From: CAZUVQ01 sp964623915
Lineage (GTDB): Bacteria > Bacillota > Clostridia > UMGS1883 > UMGS1540
Reading direction: 5' to 3'
DNA length: 8,929 bases
NCBI GenBank assembly: GCA_964623915.1
Contig: CAZUVQ010000077.1
Span: forward strand, 1-8,929
Part shown: in pieces, positions 7,601 through 8,929 of the stretch
How positions within the stretch are numbered: the first letter of the stretch is position 1
Layout of the letters: every line of letters starts with the position of its first letter
Position numbers and translations under genes: made by a program
The notes under the pieces: model-generated
What the model was told of the DNA's origin: nothing
The model's database searches: none
Seen by the model: only the letters and a program-made list of their open reading frames with translations

Positions 7601-8379
7601 CTCTTTTTTCTGAATAATGATTGTAGTAAATATTCAAGACTAAATTTGATTTTTTCATTTTCGATACTCCTTTTAATATTATCTGAACTTTTGCAAAAGG
7701 GCTCATAGTTTATTAATCCATTGGTTGCTACTTTTCTAACAGTATCAATATACTTAATAGATCTTATTGTAACAATCTCTTTAGATTTATATGGTAGTTT
7801 ATACTTAGTATTGTTGCTTTCAAGAATTGAAATATCAATGATTAAATCTTGTTTTGTTGGTGTCTTAAAATAATCTATTAAGCCGGGTTTAGCAAATTGA
7901 AACTTACTCTCTAAAAATTCTGTTGTGGAAAAAACCTTTAGTTCAATTTTTGGTAAGGCCAATGGGGTCTTAGATAGAGGTGATAGAGTATCTATTGTTT
8001 TAATAAAATCATCAATTGCCAATTTTGCACAAGGAACATCCCTTTCCAAGACTACTATAGACCATTTTTTAGCTTTGAGGTCAAGAGTCTTATTTGCAAT
8101 CATTTCTAACAATACTCTTTGTATTCTAGCAATTGCAAAAGGTATTAGAGATATTTGTAAAACCTCTTTTCCTATTTCCGTTTCCCAGATTGGGTTGTTG
8201 AAGTTGTTAACACAATTGTCTATAAAGTCGTTTTGTAATGCTGGCTTTAATATCTTTTCAATCTTGCTCTTAAAGTTGCTAGTTCCAAACTCTGAGGTTT
8301 TTATTCTAAGAGTGTTGTTCCAACCTGACTCAATTACAACTCTATCTCTCTCGTCATCTAAGATTCTTTGTTTCCCCAT
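4654..8379 (-). CDS. large RecQ-like superfamily 2 helicase with a truncated N-terminal nuclease domain
   Basis: From the first ATG the product is 1241 aa, about twice the length of housekeeping RecQ. RecQ-type helicase motifs are in order: motif 0 FREGQ (261-265), Walker A LPTGGGKS (282-289), Ia SLMKDQVDGL (311-320), II DEVH (387-390) with the RecQ-typical CVSEWGHDFR (391-400), III TAT (428-430), V VATKAFGMGIDK (636-647), VI QEAGRAGR (667-674). An unusually long, poorly conserved stretch (about 450-625) separates the two RecA lobes, with a motif IV-like ALVFCPHTKGRFG at 559-571. No RecQ zinc-binding cysteine cluster follows; about 700-1241 is an unassigned, largely helical tail ending in a coiled-coil-like segment. 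Residues 1-30 (QRILDDERDRV, then GW and LRI) are the second half of a PD-(D/E)XK nuclease domain whose first half is encoded upstream, so this ATG (GGG follows) is internal to a domain and has no ribosome-binding site. The TGA is 1 nt from the coiled-coil gene. Confidence 0.88.
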   Translation of the reverse strand: MGKQRILDDERDRVVIESGWNNTLRIKTSEFGTSNFKSKIEKILKPALQNDFIDNCVNNFNNPIWETEIGKEVLQISLIPFAIARIQRVLLEMIANKTLDLKAKKWSIVVLERDVPCAKLAIDDFIKTIDTLSPLSKTPLALPKIELKVFSTTEFLESKFQFAKPGLIDYFKTPTKQDLIIDISILESNNTKYKLPYKSKEIVTIRSIKYIDTVRKVATNGLINYEPFCKSSDNIKRSIENEKIKFSLEYLLQSLFRKKRFREGQLPIIHNSLQCKSVIGLLPTGGGKSLTYQLSALLQPGICIIIDPIRSLMKDQVDGLNRNYIDSCIYVNSTLKGKEKQNALKKIAAGEAQFVFISPERLQMEEFRALLNNMYKEKIFFSYCVIDEVHCVSEWGHDFRTAYLRLGENAQKYCKTKDDVNIPLFGLTATASYDVLADVQRELSGNDETKRLPDDSIIRSEYSKRNELQYVIKSIHFPEYNLRSIWDLKSELSDIKKAETKKILLELPKIINNLMENPLSIFSESKWKENLNNEHDTFSKIKIDGYSDSTFKLYDKNGALVFCPHTKGRFGVTDKFTNTPSTGHNGFYDYLSYLSVMKAGFFMGSSSDSDITGRGIELESSDNQDKFINDELNLMVATKAFGMGIDKDNIRCTIHVNYPSSIESYVQEAGRAGRDKKIAISYILFNDQVVDLPTEKKPIDHDFDINMYFHNNSFKGEAKELAVLDEILTEIYFPNKINEIENLINSTFDIDIKCDYWNKGYHHRLYIDYDFTKRLGYFDLSSLNGYLDKTVDVELSNKIFSTISNYIKSLNLTVSPYVWIQKTNKKSGIEKLLENIEVGNSSEITIGFRNDTKERIATITKWLQIVVHKRFDEQTIQRMRASSTEAEFFIEEVCENYKRFTGVKEFDFKEHCRKRDINKGNPNGTAFNSFINIYNGYRDKIDTERAIFRLSTLGIIDDYTVNFLSNTFTIKIVKKEDTEYIENLKKHLLKYYSVKTTEAKLKKLEGIDEPTTIRKTLSFLVNFVYNEIRKKRLLALKDMQTACRIGLEKGSVELKDYIDLYFNSKYARTGYSYTDENGEDVSASLADITDNGKNDSIKWVWDFMKIVDEDPKAGQIDNIKHLRGACTRMLNNQPDNYTLLLLNAFSIYMLEYKNHKYLDEANNLVLDALINIIEKENDIGGDEIYNIYNEFIRNIIDKNEELEKHLKAKDNSISNLSDLIKLIKPLGHLNSLLSDINNKLK

Positions 8380-8472
8380 GTTATGTTGAGGACCATCTAT
8401 CTCAATAATTATTCCTTTCTTATCATTGCTTGCATACGGAAACTCAATTGAAAAATCAGTTCTTTGTTGTTT
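8380..8472 (-). pseudogene. stranded coding segment of the helicase's N-terminal PD-(D/E)XK nuclease domain
   Basis: The helicase frame stays open for 31 codons upstream of ATG 8379, up to an in-frame TGA at 8473-8475. These codons read KQQRTDFSIEFPYAS, then GIIIEIDGPQHN, joining directly to MGKQRILDDERDRV. This matches the DUF559/Vsr-like nuclease pattern: R-x-D-F strand, I-E-[IL]-D-G-x2-H, D-x2-R-D, then G-x-x-x-L-R. The Asp of RTDF and the Glu/Asp of EIDG are the expected metal-binding residues. No ATG, GTG or TTG is present in the segment, and it overlaps the end of the HigA-like ORF in a different frame, so it is probably untranslated unless an ATT/ATA start, a -1 frameshift or a sequence error is involved. 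The domain's first helix and strand appear to be missing altogether. Confidence 0.72.
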
Positions 8473-8762
8473 TCAAATCTTTTGTTCATAGTTTTGTGAT
8501 TATTATCTGTTACAAACTTATCATATCTTTGCTGACTATTCAACCAAAAGTGCGCAGGTATTTTGGTAACACCTTCAAATAGCACAGCCATATCAGCCGT
8601 TATACTGCTTTCGCCTTTCATAACAGCAATAATAGTCTTTTCGGGTTTGTCTGTACCAACGGCAAACTCTTTTGTACCCATTCCCATTTCCTTCAATTTC
8701 TCCTCCAAGGTCTCACCTGGATGAGATACAGATTGTGGTTTATATTGATTTTTATTTGTCAT
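8409..8762 (-). CDS. HigA-like XRE-family antitoxin/regulator with aberrant C-terminus
   Basis: The 117-aa ORF starts with an ordinary HigA-type helix-turn-helix: SHPGETLEEKLKEMGMG (13-29), TKEFAVGTDKPEKTI (30-44), MKGESSITADMAVLFE (48-63), IPAHFWLNSQQRYDKF (68-83). This HTH family binds operator DNA and represses a toxin-antitoxin operon. From my knowledge of the family, longer members continue after the RYD motif with a regular helical or metallopeptidase-like region. Here residues about 84-117 (TDNNHKTMNKRFENNK onward) do not resemble that and become more AT-rich; the last 21 codons overlap the helicase/nuclease frame. I infer a 3'-truncated higA fused to foreign DNA at about 8500-8520. 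The start lies 54 nt after the upstream gene's stop, suggesting co-transcription. No HigB toxin is visible; it may lie outside the window. Confidence 0.75.
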   Translation of the reverse strand: MTNKNQYKPQSVSHPGETLEEKLKEMGMGTKEFAVGTDKPEKTIIAVMKGESSITADMAVLFEGVTKIPAHFWLNSQQRYDKFVTDNNHKTMNKRFENNKELIFQLSFRMQAMIRKE

Positions 8763-8816
8763 GGTTAATCTGTTTTTACTTCAAATCATTTTCAACTCAC
8801 ACCTTATCAGTGCCTC

Positions 8817-8929
8817 CTACAACTGCTCCTCCAAATACCGTTGCCATATCTCGTTCCACTCCTCCACAAACAATTTTGCAGTGCCATAGTCGGGACATTC
8901 CACCACAGTACTATCGTTATACTCATGCT
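8817..8929 (-). CDS. C-terminal end of an unidentified protein (5' end outside window)
   Basis: One minus-strand frame is open from the window edge to TAG 8817-8819, giving 36 complete codons: HEYNDSTVVECPDYGTAKLF, then VEEWNEIWQRYLEEQL. The strongly acidic, Trp-rich helical ending is protein-like. By my count GC is about 46% over 8821-8929, clearly higher than the AT-rich helicase operon, and matches the neighbouring HigA start better. It would be the gene immediately upstream of the antitoxin, where a partner could sit, but it does not resemble a HigB/RelE C-terminus that I know. Function unknown. Confidence 0.5.
   Translation of the reverse strand, partial: HEYNDSTVVECPDYGTAKLFVEEWNEIWQRYLEEQL

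Noticed and set aside
4654..8379. Housekeeping RecQ
   Set aside because: It is about twice the usual length, has a nuclease domain start, a long inter-lobe stretch and no zinc-binding cysteine cluster, and is paired with a membrane coiled-coil gene.
7925..8389. 154-codon plus-strand ORF opposite the helicase 5' end
   Set aside because: It lies wholly antisense to the well-supported helicase and nuclease coding sequence, and its composition is that expected of a reverse-frame shadow.
8409..8530. Programmed -1 frameshifting joining HigA to the nuclease-helicase frame
   Set aside because: A -1 shift would link the frames, but no canonical X-XXY-YYZ slippery heptamer lies in phase in the overlap, and the resulting fusion lacks the expected start of the nuclease fold. 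Truncation by recombination or an indel is simpler.
1..8929. CRISPR array, tRNA/rRNA genes, insertion sequences
   Set aside because: I saw no regularly spaced repeats, no tRNA- or rRNA-like stretches, and no transposase motifs or terminal inverted repeats in either strand.

Overview
The window is AT-rich and looks like the chromosome or an accessory island of a Bacteroidales-type bacterium. Supporting signs are a near-perfect Bacteroidetes -7 promoter element (TAnnTTTG) before one gene, weak or absent Shine-Dalgarno sequences, a HigA-type antitoxin in the Bacteroides style, and the TPR plus retropepsin-like secreted protein architecture. No species can be named from sequence alone.

Layout, left to right. 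Positions 1-183 hold the tail of an unidentified plus-strand gene and a 33-codon small ORF 3 nt after it. All larger genes are on the minus strand. 276-2339 encodes a secreted TPR protein with a C-terminal retropepsin-like aspartic protease domain, with its own promoter at about 2410-2417. 2475-3476 encodes an ADP-ribosylglycohydrolase (DraG/ARH family). The 324-bp gap 3477-3800 contains a 16-bp palindrome, a 12-bp direct repeat and a 46-codon protein-like remnant with no start codon. 3801-4652 (coiled-coil protein with a C-terminal membrane anchor) and 4654-8379 (giant RecQ-like helicase) form a tight two-gene unit with 1 nt between them. 8409-8762 is a HigA-like antitoxin whose C-terminal third looks foreign. 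8817-8929 is the last 36 codons of an unidentified, less AT-rich gene.

The main observation is at the helicase 5' end. The reading frame continues 31 codons upstream of the first ATG and encodes the core of a PD-(D/E)XK (DUF559/Vsr-like) nuclease domain (RTDF, then IEIDGPQH). The ATG-initiated ORF has only the second half of that fold (D-x2-RD, then G-W and LR). No ATG, GTG or TTG exists in the extra segment. An in-frame TGA closes it at 8473-8475, inside the end of the HigA ORF in another frame. The simplest reading is that a nuclease-helicase fusion gene lost its 5' end and promoter by recombination into a higA gene, which in turn lost its 3' part. An indel in the sequence is the main alternative.

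Functionally, nuclease-helicase plus membrane-anchored coiled coil resembles a two-gene anti-phage or anti-plasmid module that I cannot match to a named system. The ADP-ribosylglycohydrolase next door and the gene remnant between them make this look like a reworked accessory or defence region. Defence function is inference only.
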